From Candidatus Gastranaerophilales bacterium (GTDB lineage Bacteria; Cyanobacteriota; Vampirovibrionia; Gastranaerophilales; Gastranaerophilaceae): 10,478 nt of DNA. The stretch is from NCBI GenBank assembly GCA_947632315.1, contig CANROV010000059.1, forward strand, positions 1 through 10,478, given 5' to 3'. Positions 1 to 6,086 of this stretch are shown here, piece after piece. The notes beneath the pieces were generated by a model, which saw only the letters and a list, made by a program, of their open reading frames with translations, made no database searches and was not told where the DNA came from. Made by a program: the position numbers and the translations under genes. Each line of letters starts with the position of its first letter. The first letter of the stretch is position 1.

Positions 1-78
1 ATTGTTACTCAAAGATATACACATACAACACCACAATATAAAAAAAGTGCAATCGAACTTTTAAGTAATTATTGTTAA
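1..78 (+). CDS. Tyrosine recombinase/integrase, C-terminal end only (partial)
   Basis: Frame 1 is open from the window edge to a TAA at 76-78 and encodes 25 residues. They contain TQRYTHT followed by a Lys/Ala/Leu helix. This matches the end of the tyrosine recombinase (phage integrase/Xer) catalytic domain, where the Tyr of the R-Y-T-H motif is the nucleophile that forms the 3'-phosphotyrosine bond; here that would be residue 6 of the visible part. The RYTHT...K..AI..L pattern looks more like a mobile-element integrase than host XerC/XerD, which usually have IYTHV, but 25 residues cannot settle it. The Arg and His catalytic residues lie outside the window. The gene points towards the 3' end of the tRNA-Asn gene 147 bases away, which suits an integrase next to its attachment site. 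Confidence 0.72.
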   Translation: MVTQRYTHTTPQYKKSAIELLSNYC

Positions 79-225
79 ATTACTAATTTATTTTCATTTA
101 TTATCATTCAATATCAGTTGTCAGGGGCGGGAAAAAAGGGGGAAAAATCAAAATTTTGAAAAAATTGGCATAAAAAAAGATTTCTGCCAATCGCTGAAAC
201 CCTTATCCTATCTTTGTTTTAGAAA
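79..225. other. Non-coding spacer between recombinase and tRNA-Asn
   Basis: No convincing gene is present. The spacer holds an AT-rich stretch, a purine tract with runs of 4, 3 and 5 G (124-142), a 12-base palindrome (148-159) and a terminator-like hairpin reading on the minus strand. If the recombinase belongs to an element integrated at the tRNA, this spacer would contain one end of the element and its recombinase-binding sites. Confidence 0.5.
158..191 (-). terminator. Probable intrinsic terminator of tRNA-Asn
   Basis: An inverted repeat ATTGGCA (164-170) / TGCCAAT (185-191) has a 14-base spacer that can add three more A-T pairs after one mismatch. Read on the minus strand, the hairpin is followed by six T (rc of 159-164, sharing the last stem base) and begins 35 bases past the tRNA 3' end. 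On the plus strand no T run follows, so it would not serve the recombinase gene. The low GC content makes it only moderately strong. Confidence 0.55.
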
Positions 226-297
<72 letters not shown>

Positions 298-311
298 ATA
301 CTCGCATTTAT

Positions 312-339
312 ATATTATCAAAAAAAAATATATTGTAAA
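312..339 (-). promoter_or_regulatory. Candidate promoter of tRNA-Asn
   Basis: On the minus strand TTTACA (rc of 334-339) and TAATAT (rc of 312-317) are 16 bases apart, putting the transcription start near 305, eight bases before the mature tRNA. The -35 is a good match and the -10 a moderate one. AT-rich spacers produce such matches by chance, so this rests mainly on position. Confidence 0.4.
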
Positions 340-362
340 TACTTACTTTTTAATTTTATAAT
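333..362 (+). promoter_or_regulatory. Candidate promoter of pdxJ
   Basis: TTGTAA (333-338) lies 18 bases before a perfect TATAAT (357-362). The predicted start near 369 gives a leader of about 19 bases containing the pdxJ ribosome binding site AGGAGA (374-379). The -35 covers the same bases as the -35 predicted for the divergent tRNA gene. Confidence 0.5.
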
Positions 363-387
363 ATTTATTGATTAGGAGATTAAATTC

Positions 388-1104
388 ATGCTTTTAGGTG
401 TTAATATTGATCACGTTGCAACTTTAAGAAATGCAAGAGGTGAAAATGAACCCTCTGTCATCGAAGCAGCAAAAATTTGCATTAAGGCGGGAGCTAACGG
501 TATTACTGCTCATCTACGTGAAGATAGACGACATATTAAAGATAATGATGTCTACTTGCTTAAAAATGAACTAAAATGCAGACTAAATCTTGAAATGGCT
601 GCTACAGAAGAAATGCAGAAAATTGCACTTGATTTACTTCCCGACGCTTGCTGTATTGTTCCGGAACGAAGGCAAGAAATTACTACGGAAGGCGGGCTTG
701 ACGCTTTCTCTAACAAGAAATACCTTGCTGATTTCGTTAAACCTCTGTTAAATGCAGGTATTGAAGTAAGTTTGTTTATTACTCCGGATGAAAATCAAAT
801 CAAAGCTGCAAGAGAAATAGGCGCTCATTTTGTTGAACTTCATACAGGTGCTTTCTCTAATGCATTCGGTAAAAATAATGAAGAGTTTGAATTTAAACGA
901 CTTTATAATGCTTCTGTTTTGGCTAATAACATCGGCTTGAATGTTAACGCCGGTCACGGTCTAAATTATTCCAATGTTCACAGAATGAATGAAATTCCAT
1001 TCCTTTATGAATTAAATATAGGTCATAGTATTATTTCAAAATCATTATTCATCGGCCTTGAATCTGCTGTTGTATCTATGTTAAATATTGTTAATAAAAG
1101 TTAA
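388..1104 (+). CDS. pdxJ: Pyridoxine 5'-phosphate synthase PdxJ
   Basis: A cytosolic TIM-barrel enzyme that condenses 1-deoxy-D-xylulose 5-phosphate with 3-amino-2-oxopropyl phosphate to give pyridoxine 5'-phosphate, the ring-closing step of the DXP-dependent vitamin B6 pathway. All family motifs are present: LGVNIDHVATLRNARG (3-18), GITAHLREDRRHI (38-50), NLEMA (67-71), VPERRQE.TTEGGLD (90-104), VNAGHGLNY (185-193) and ELNIGHSII near the C-terminus. The residues matching catalytic His, Glu and His are H42, E69 and H189. The 238 residues match the family's usual length, so the gene is intact. The ATG is set by AGGAGA eight bases upstream and by the family's short N-terminus. No terminator follows, so the next gene 70 bases downstream may be on the same transcript. 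DXP-dependent PdxJ is typical of proteobacteria and cyanobacteria, which fits the proposed source. Confidence 0.97.
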   Translation: MLLGVNIDHVATLRNARGENEPSVIEAAKICIKAGANGITAHLREDRRHIKDNDVYLLKNELKCRLNLEMAATEEMQKIALDLLPDACCIVPERRQEITTEGGLDAFSNKKYLADFVKPLLNAGIEVSLFITPDENQIKAAREIGAHFVELHTGAFSNAFGKNNEEFEFKRLYNASVLANNIGLNVNAGHGLNYSNVHRMNEIPFLYELNIGHSIISKSLFIGLESAVVSMLNIVNKS

Positions 1105-1174
1105 TATTATATTCTATTTAGTCAAAAAATACTCTTTATATGTTTTAATAGTGTAGCAGATAAGTGAGGTAATA

Positions 1175-1711
1175 ATGACATCAAACGTTTTTAACAATTT
1201 ACCAAATTATGTATCCTATAATTCAATACCTGCAAAAGAAGCAGCATATTCAGTAAAAGAAGCAATTCCAGCAGTTGCTGCATTCCCGTCTAAAGGTAAT
1301 TCTAACATCGGGCCTGAGTATGATGTTGTAAATTTAAAACAAAAAACTAAAACTAAAACGAAAAAAGGGCCTGTTAAAACAATTAAATGTGCTATTGCAA
1401 GTATTAAGAAATTTTTTTCAACCATAGGCGAATATTCTAAAGGATTATTCAAAGGCATTAAAAATGGTGCTGTATCAGGTTCCATCTTATATACCGGTGC
1501 AAAAATATTTAATTATATCCAAGATAAGGGTGCTAAAAAAGCAGCAGAAACCGCAGGTGAAGTTGCAAAACAAGTAAAACATCTTCCCGCACCTGCTTTA
1601 GCACTTGGTGCCGCTGTTGTTTCAATCGGTGCAGCTCTTTGGAACGCTTCTTTAAATGCTACCGAAAGAAAATCTGATATTGACCACAGATGGACAGGTC
1701 ATAATAAATAA
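1175..1711 (+). CDS. Hypothetical protein, Lys-rich with C-terminal hydrophobic segment
   Basis: I do not recognise this 178-residue protein. The start is supported by GTGAGGT at 1164-1170, just before the ATG. From the N-terminus it has an Ala/Pro-rich region (about 18-40) with no classical signal peptide; a basic stretch KQKTKTKTKKGPVK (55-68); a helical region rich in Lys, Gly and small residues (69-115); an Ala/Lys helix (117-136); a 22-residue Ala/Gly/Val segment (139-160) that could cross or associate with a membrane; and a polar tail with DIDHRWTGHNK. The frame is open throughout, with codon use like its neighbours, and it ends 19 bases before a strong terminator, so it is very probably a real gene. 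It could be read through from pdxJ. No function can be assigned; a small membrane-associated or surface protein restricted to the lineage is the most I would infer. Confidence 0.75.
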   Translation: MTSNVFNNLPNYVSYNSIPAKEAAYSVKEAIPAVAAFPSKGNSNIGPEYDVVNLKQKTKTKTKKGPVKTIKCAIASIKKFFSTIGEYSKGLFKGIKNGAVSGSILYTGAKIFNYIQDKGAKKAAETAGEVAKQVKHLPAPALALGAAVVSIGAALWNASLNATERKSDIDHRWTGHNK

Positions 1712-1730
1712 ATTTTAATTTTATATTCTT

Positions 1731-1767
1731 AAAACAGGCTTTTTCTTTAAAGCCTGTTTTATTTTTT
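1731..1767 (+). terminator. Strong intrinsic terminator
   Basis: A perfect 12-base inverted repeat AAAACAGGCTTT (1731-1742) / AAAGCCTGTTTT (1749-1760) with loop TTCTTT is followed by A and six T (1762-1767). It ends transcription of the 178-residue gene and, if they are co-transcribed, pdxJ. Confidence 0.92.
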
Positions 1768-1775
1768 GTATAATA

Positions 1776-1784
1776 TGTTATAAT
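1776..1784 (+). promoter_or_regulatory. Extended -10 promoter of the Ycf23/DUF561 gene
   Basis: TGTTATAAT (1776-1784) is an extended -10 (TGnTATAAT); a second TATAAT lies at 1769-1774. No good -35 is found 16-18 bases upstream, where the sequence is the terminator arm, and an extended -10 can compensate for that. Transcription would start near 1791 and give a leader of about 26 bases. A preceding strong terminator means this gene needs its own promoter. Confidence 0.6.
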
Positions 1785-1816
1785 TAGTCTCGTATTTAAT
1801 TTTAATCGGAGGTATT

Positions 1817-2575
1817 ATGAACAGAATTGAATTATTTAAAAGACACTTAAATGAAAAAAGAGCAATTAAAGTTATTTCAGGTATTGATAATTTTAACAAA
1901 GAAACAGTTAAAAATGTTGTTTCGGCAGCTGAAATGGGCGGAGCAAGTGCTGTTGATATTTGCTACAACGAAGAAATTATTTCTATGGTTAAAGATATGA
2001 CTTCTTTACCGGTATTTGTTTCTTCTATTGTTCCATTTGAACTTGCAAACGCTGTTAAATTAGGAGCAGACGCTATTGAAGTAGGAAATTTTGACGCACT
2101 TTACAAAAAGGGCGAAAGATTTTCAGCTCAAAATGTTCTTGATATTGTTAATGAAACATTAAAACTTCTTAACGGTGAAAAAACATTTATCTGCGTTACT
2201 ATTCCCGGACACATTGACATTTCAGAACAAATTTCTTTAGCTATGAAGCTTGAAGATTTAGGTATTGATTTAATACAAACAGAAGGTGCTGCTACCGTTA
2301 CTCCTTCAAAAGGCGGGGCAAGAGGTCTTTTACAAACTGCTGAAGTTTCTATATCTAACACTATTGAATTAGTTAGAAATACTTCAATACCTGTTATGAC
2401 AGCTTCAGGTATTACTACAACAACTGCTCCAATGGCATTTGCAGCAGGTGCAAGCGCTATCGGCGTAGGCTCTTGTATTAATAAATTAAATTCTACAATA
2501 GCTATGGTTGCTGTTGTAAAATCTCTTGTTGACTCTGTTTCTAAAGTATCTGACAGAGAAACAATTAACGCTTAA
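1817..2575 (+). CDS. Ycf23/DUF561 family TIM-barrel protein
   Basis: The 252-residue protein matches the Ycf23/DUF561 family known from cyanobacteria and red-algal-type plastids, whose reaction is not established. Recognisable blocks are AIKVISGIDNFN (16-27), AAEMGGASAVDI (37-48), LPVFVSSIVPFE (64-75), a KLGADAIEVGNFDALYKKG stretch (81-99), ICVTIPGHID (124-133), DLIQTEGAA (150-158), PVMTASGITT (192-201) and GASAIGVGSCINKL (211-224). Alternating strand/helix pattern and Gly-rich phosphate-binding-like loops near the C-terminus support a (beta/alpha)8 barrel. Length is normal for the family. The ATG lies three bases after GGAGGT (1808-1813), a tight spacing. The gene sits alone between its own promoter and a strong terminator. 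Its presence is the clearest pointer to the cyanobacterial phylum. It is near pdxJ, another barrel enzyme, but a functional link is only speculation. Confidence 0.85.
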   Translation: MNRIELFKRHLNEKRAIKVISGIDNFNKETVKNVVSAAEMGGASAVDICYNEEIISMVKDMTSLPVFVSSIVPFELANAVKLGADAIEVGNFDALYKKGERFSAQNVLDIVNETLKLLNGEKTFICVTIPGHIDISEQISLAMKLEDLGIDLIQTEGAATVTPSKGGARGLLQTAEVSISNTIELVRNTSIPVMTASGITTTTAPMAFAAGASAIGVGSCINKLNSTIAMVAVVKSLVDSVSKVSDRETINA

Positions 2576-2583
2576 TTCTTTTT

Positions 2584-2611
2584 TGAGGAGCTTTTCAGCT
2601 CCTCATTTTTT
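2584..2611 (+). terminator. Intrinsic terminator after the Ycf23/DUF561 gene
   Basis: TGAGGAGCT (2584-2592) and AGCTCCTCA (2597-2605) form a perfect 9-base stem with a TTTC loop, followed by six T (2606-2611). The hairpin starts eight bases after the stop codon. The T run abuts the ribosome binding site of the next gene, leaving no room for a promoter between them. Confidence 0.9.
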
Positions 2612-2617
2612 AGGGAG
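2612..2617 (+). promoter_or_regulatory. Ribosome binding site deciding a TTG start
   Basis: AGGGAG lies six bases before TTG at 2624, and there is no ATG in frame until about residue 97, so TTG is the start of the TOPRIM gene. GGGAG (2613-2617) could also pair with CTCCT (2599-2603) of the preceding terminator arm across a nine-base loop. Confidence 0.7.
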
Positions 2618-2623
2618 TCATTA

Positions 2624-3640
2624 TTGCCGTTTTTATTAAAAGATAAACTAAAATATAAATTTTTAACAAAAGATGAATTAATTATCAATCTGGACAGACT
2701 TTCAAGATTTAAGCTTCCTGAAGAGTCTTTTAATCGTGTTTTTATTTCTATACTTATAAATTGTCTTATCAGTCCAAAATATTCAAAGAAAGAGCTTGAG
2801 AACCTTTCTGCAGACATTATTTCAGACTATGTAAAAACTATATGGAATAGCTCCGTAAAAAATTTATTTCCAAATTTCGATAATAATAATTATACTAATA
2901 ATGCCCTAAAAATGACTGTTCAAATCCCTTTTAAAATTACGGATGAAAGAACGAAAACTTTTATCAATACAAAGCTTATTCTTTCTCCCATATTAAATTC
3001 ACTTGATATTAATTCCGTACCTTTAAACTTAAAGTTTTTAATAATGGCAGACAAAATCGATGAAAAATTGTCAAATATTTGCATAGATAACTTAAGAAGT
3101 AAATATTCCTTAAAGTTTCCAATAAAAAAGCTCATCATTGTTGAGGGAATAACGGAAGAAAATCTTTTACCCGTTTTTGCAAAAAAACTCGGATATGATT
3201 TTGACAAACTAGGTATATATATTTTAGGTGCAGGCGGAAAAAGCAAAAGCCCTTCTCTTTATATTAAACTCAGAGACAAGCTTAATATTCCCGTAATTCT
3301 TCTTTTTGATAATGACGCAGTTTCTGTTTGTAATACCTTAAAAAAACAATTAAAACGAAATGATAAAATTATTGTTATTAACAATGGCGAATTTGAGGAT
3401 ATTTTATCTTTAAATTTAATAAAAAGGACTCTTAATAAAGAATTTACTCTGTCAGAGCCTATTATTATGGAAGATTTGCATAAATATAACAAGATGTGCG
3501 ATAATTTGGAGTACTTTTTTAGGACAAGGAATATTGGCGAATTTAAAAAATCTAAATTTTCACAGCTTATAGCTCAAAATATTAAATATGATACAGATAT
3601 TACGGAAGATGTAAAAAAAATTATAAATGATATAGTTTAA
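2624..3640 (+). CDS. Stand-alone OLD-type TOPRIM domain protein (putative nuclease)
   Basis: A 338-residue protein with a C-terminal TOPRIM domain of the OLD nuclease type. Visible motifs are LIIVEGITEENLLP (170-183; acidic E174), GAGGKSKS (202-209), ILLFDNDA (225-232; the DxD pair D229 and D231), GEFEDIL (255-261) and KKSKFSQLIAQ (308-318), resembling the late conserved Lys of OLD proteins. These residues bind two metal ions for DNA cleavage in the family. OLD proteins normally begin with an ABC/SMC-type ATPase. Here residues 1-165 show no Walker A or signature motif and are mostly helical, with several Lys/Leu-rich stretches. The predicted product is therefore an ATPase-free TOPRIM protein, acting in the cytosol on DNA or possibly RNA. 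The start is TTG, and the gene follows a strong terminator directly, so expression depends on read-through or on a promoter inside the upstream gene. Domain call is firm; substrate is unknown. Confidence 0.82.
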   Translation: MPFLLKDKLKYKFLTKDELIINLDRLSRFKLPEESFNRVFISILINCLISPKYSKKELENLSADIISDYVKTIWNSSVKNLFPNFDNNNYTNNALKMTVQIPFKITDERTKTFINTKLILSPILNSLDINSVPLNLKFLIMADKIDEKLSNICIDNLRSKYSLKFPIKKLIIVEGITEENLLPVFAKKLGYDFDKLGIYILGAGGKSKSPSLYIKLRDKLNIPVILLFDNDAVSVCNTLKKQLKRNDKIIVINNGEFEDILSLNLIKRTLNKEFTLSEPIIMEDLHKYNKMCDNLEYFFRTRNIGEFKKSKFSQLIAQNIKYDTDITEDVKKIINDIV

Positions 3641-3641
3641 C

Positions 3642-3671
3642 TTGCATAAAATTGTTTGAAAATGTTATTAT
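3642..3671 (+). promoter_or_regulatory. Weak candidate promoter of the WG-repeat gene
   Basis: TTGCAT (3642-3647) and TATTAT (3666-3671) are 18 bases apart in the 53-base spacer. The match is poor at -35. The alternative is co-transcription with the TOPRIM gene, as no terminator separates them. Confidence 0.3.
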
Positions 3672-3693
3672 ATCAATTATAAAAGGAGAAGTT

Positions 3694-4770
3694 ATGAAAA
3701 AGATTTTAATTTTGACTGCTGTTCTGTTAGCAATCATTAATTTTAACTATGTTAGTGCTGATGATACTACAAAGCAAGAAGATATCAAATATGAAATAAT
3801 TAATACGCCTCAAGAAGAATTTAAAATTGAAATTGTTGATAAAATTGGTGATGTTGCCGTTATCAAAATTGGTGATGACTATGCATTATATAATACAGCA
3901 AAAACCATTCTAATTCTGCCTCAAGTTGAAAGCAAAATTACTATCGAACAGGTTAATAATTATGTAAAAGTAAAGTTTAATAATAAATACGGACTTGTTG
4001 ACCTAAAAGGTAATGTTATTCTTGCACCTGTTTTTCAAAGAATATCTACTAACGATAAAATTTTATACGGTAAAGTTGAAGGAAAATATAAAGTTTATGA
4101 TGAGAAAGGTAAACTTGTACCCGAACAAGAATTGTATTCTGTTGAAAAAACTAAGACCGATATTCTGGCTGATGATATCAGACCGGAATTAAAACTTGCA
4201 TATATTAAGGCTAATTCCGGATTAACTCTTACTGATACTGCAAATACAAGTACAACAGTTAATACAGCAACATCAACGGATGGTATTCAAGTTCCCCATA
4301 TTATTCTTAATCAAAATGACGAAGATAATATGTTTATAATCGGCGATATGAAATTCTTTATTATTACTGAAGGCGAAAAAGTCGGTGTTAAAAATAAACA
4401 TGAAGATATTGTTGTTCCTGCGGAATATGATGAATTCGATATAATAAAACCTTGTAAACATTTCGCTTACCCCGTATTTATAGCATTAAAAGATAATACT
4501 ACTGATATTTATGACTTTAAAGGCAATTTACTTGCTCAAAAATTATATGACACAATATATGTCTATAAAGATAATAAAACCTATTCTTATGATTTAGATG
4601 ACGCTGAAGGAATTGTTTCTGTTGATAATACTGCAATCGGTACTTATACACTAAATAATAAAGGTGTTTATAAATATAAGAGAACAAAGTTTTCTCTGTT
4701 TAAACCGCATTATGTAATTCAACTTATTTCAACATTAATCAGTTATGATGATACAAAAAAAGAGGATTAA
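3694..4770 (+). CDS. Secreted WG-repeat-like protein
   Basis: A 358-residue exported protein. Residues 1-22 form a standard signal peptide: MKK, a hydrophobic core, then VSA before Asp-Asp, with likely cleavage after A22. Two regions resemble WG/KWG beta-repeats, which carry the pattern Gly-Lys-x-Gly-Leu-x-Asp-x-x-Gly-x-x-ile-Pro. They lie at about 88-145 (NNKYGLVDLKGNVILAPVF, then KYKVYDEKGKLV) and 222-282 (EKVGVKNKHEDIVVPAEYDE, then IYDFKGNLL). A Ser/Thr-rich linker (about 178-196) separates them. WG repeats usually form beta-propeller-like or solenoid surfaces for binding, so an extracytoplasmic binding role is inferred; no catalytic motif is seen. The start is the ATG after AAAGGAGAA. A TTG at 3652 would add 14 residues but has no ribosome binding site and would spoil the signal peptide. 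The final codons form one arm of the downstream terminator. Confidence 0.82.
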   Translation: MKKILILTAVLLAIINFNYVSADDTTKQEDIKYEIINTPQEEFKIEIVDKIGDVAVIKIGDDYALYNTAKTILILPQVESKITIEQVNNYVKVKFNNKYGLVDLKGNVILAPVFQRISTNDKILYGKVEGKYKVYDEKGKLVPEQELYSVEKTKTDILADDIRPELKLAYIKANSGLTLTDTANTSTTVNTATSTDGIQVPHIILNQNDEDNMFIIGDMKFFIITEGEKVGVKNKHEDIVVPAEYDEFDIIKPCKHFAYPVFIALKDNTTDIYDFKGNLLAQKLYDTIYVYKDNKTYSYDLDDAEGIVSVDNTAIGTYTLNNKGVYKYKRTKFSLFKPHYVIQLISTLISYDDTKKED

Positions 4771-4787
4771 TAAATCCTCTTTTTTTT
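4755..4787. terminator. Bidirectional terminator between convergent genes
   Basis: Seven A plus GAGGATT (4755-4768) pairs with AATCCTC plus seven T (4773-4786) around an AATA loop; the T run extends to 4787. Because the A run mirrors the T run, it works in both directions and serves the WG-repeat gene (plus) and proA (minus). It includes the last codons and stop of the former and overlaps the stop of the latter. Confidence 0.92.
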
Positions 4788-6075
4788 ATTTATAAAACCT
4801 TCTTTTTCCTGTAGTAAAATCATCAACTATATCACCGTTTCCATATAGTTTATATTTATATATTGTTAAACCGTCAAGCCCGACAGGCCCACGTGCGTGA
4901 GTTTTATTGGTAGAAATTCCGACTTCAGCGCCAAAACCGTATCTGAACCCGTCTGCAAATCTTGTTGAAATATTTTTATATACTCCTGCAGAATCAACAA
5001 ACATCATAAATTTTTCAGCATTTTCATTATTTTCCGTTATTATACAATCTGTATGTCCGGAGCCGTATTTATTTATATGTTCAATAGCCTCATCAACAGA
5101 TTTCACGGTTTTTATCGATAATATTTTTTCCCCGTATTCTGTTTTCCAATCTTCTTCTTTTGCTGATTCTATATTTTCAATATATTTACAAATAAACTCA
5201 TCGCCAATTATTTTAACCCTATTTTCAAATAATACTTTTTTTAACGGCTGAATAACTGAAGGTAAAATCTTTTCATTAATAAGAAGTGTTTCAACAGAGC
5301 TACAAGCGGAAGGATACTGACATCTAGCGTCAATAACAACTTTTAAAGACTTATTTATATCTGCATATTCATCTATATATATGTGGCAAATACCGTCAGA
5401 ATGACCGAGTACGGGAATTTTTGTATTTTCTTTTATAAACTTTACCAAATTATTTGAACCTCTCGGAATAATCAAGTTTATATACTTATCTGCCTCAAGC
5501 ATTAATTTAACATCCTCTCTTGAGTATATTAAATTAACCATATTATCAGGGAATCCGTCCGTTTTATTTAACGCTTCAAGAATTATTTCATATATTTTAT
5601 TATTAGTGTTAGAAGCTTCAGTTCCACCTTTTAAAATTACAGCGTTAGAAGATTTAACGGCAAGTGATGTAATTTGTGAGATTACATCAGGCCTTGCTTC
5701 AAAAATAATTCCTATTACTCCTATCGGGCATGTTACTTTTTTTAGCGTGATACCTTCCGCTATATCTTTAGACCATAATATATTATTAACGGGATCATTA
5801 AGCTTAATAACATCTCTGACACCCTGAATCATATCTCTTAATTTATTTTCGTCCAATTTAAGCCTATTAAACATTGAATGAGATATTTTGTTATCATTTA
5901 AAAGTTTTTGCGCAAATACAACATCCTCATTATTGGCAGTAAGTATTTCATCCCTGCGGCTTTCTATAGCGTCAGCTATATTCATTAAAGCTTTATTTTT
6001 TATTTCGGAAGATAATTTTAAAGCATTAATTGAAGCAAGTTTTGCTTTTTGAGCTATTTCAATAACATTAATCAT
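4786..6075 (-). CDS. proA: Gamma-glutamyl phosphate reductase ProA
   Basis: The second step of proline synthesis: NADPH-dependent reduction of gamma-glutamyl phosphate to glutamate 5-semialdehyde, which cyclises to pyrroline-5-carboxylate. The 429-residue protein has the aldehyde-dehydrogenase-like fold. Seen here are PIGVIGIIFEARPDV (117-131) and the cofactor-binding ILKGGTEA (147-154), followed by IPRGSNNLV (203-211), which is family-specific, and PVLGHSDGICH (221-231). The catalytic Cys258 lies in YPSACSSVETLL (254-265). The C-terminal block includes SGHTDCI (339-345), NISTRFADGFRYGFGAEVGI (368-387), THARGPVGL (392-400) and a TTGKRRF end. Length is near the family norm, so it looks intact. 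AAGGAG (6081-6086) lies five bases before the ATG and overlaps the proB stop codon, so the two are one transcript and probably translationally coupled. No proC is visible in the window. Confidence 0.97.
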   Translation of the reverse strand: MINVIEIAQKAKLASINALKLSSEIKNKALMNIADAIESRRDEILTANNEDVVFAQKLLNDNKISHSMFNRLKLDENKLRDMIQGVRDVIKLNDPVNNILWSKDIAEGITLKKVTCPIGVIGIIFEARPDVISQITSLAVKSSNAVILKGGTEASNTNNKIYEIILEALNKTDGFPDNMVNLIYSREDVKLMLEADKYINLIIPRGSNNLVKFIKENTKIPVLGHSDGICHIYIDEYADINKSLKVVIDARCQYPSACSSVETLLINEKILPSVIQPLKKVLFENRVKIIGDEFICKYIENIESAKEEDWKTEYGEKILSIKTVKSVDEAIEHINKYGSGHTDCIITENNENAEKFMMFVDSAGVYKNISTRFADGFRYGFGAEVGISTNKTHARGPVGLDGLTIYKYKLYGNGDIVDDFTTGKRRFYK

Positions 6076-6080
6076 AATTA

Positions 6081-6086
6081 CTCCTT
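6081..6086 (-). promoter_or_regulatory. proA ribosome binding site overlapping the proB stop
   Basis: Minus-strand AAGGAG (rc of 6081-6086) shares its first two bases with the proB TAA (rc of 6085-6087). Ribosomes ending proB are therefore on the proA initiation region, which would favour balanced output of the two enzymes that hand over a labile acyl phosphate. Confidence 0.8.

Noticed and set aside
148..159. TCAAAATTTTGA palindrome as a recombinase or regulator site
   Set aside because: A/T palindromes of this size are frequent in such DNA and it does not recur elsewhere nearby.
3652..3693. TTG start adding 14 residues to the WG-repeat protein
   Set aside because: It has no ribosome binding site and would bury the signal peptide; the ATG at 3694 has AAAGGAGAA and a normal signal peptide directly after it.
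4907..5251. Open frames opposite proA, proB and other genes
   Set aside because: They are antisense shadows of well-supported genes, with no family resemblance and no ribosome binding sites.
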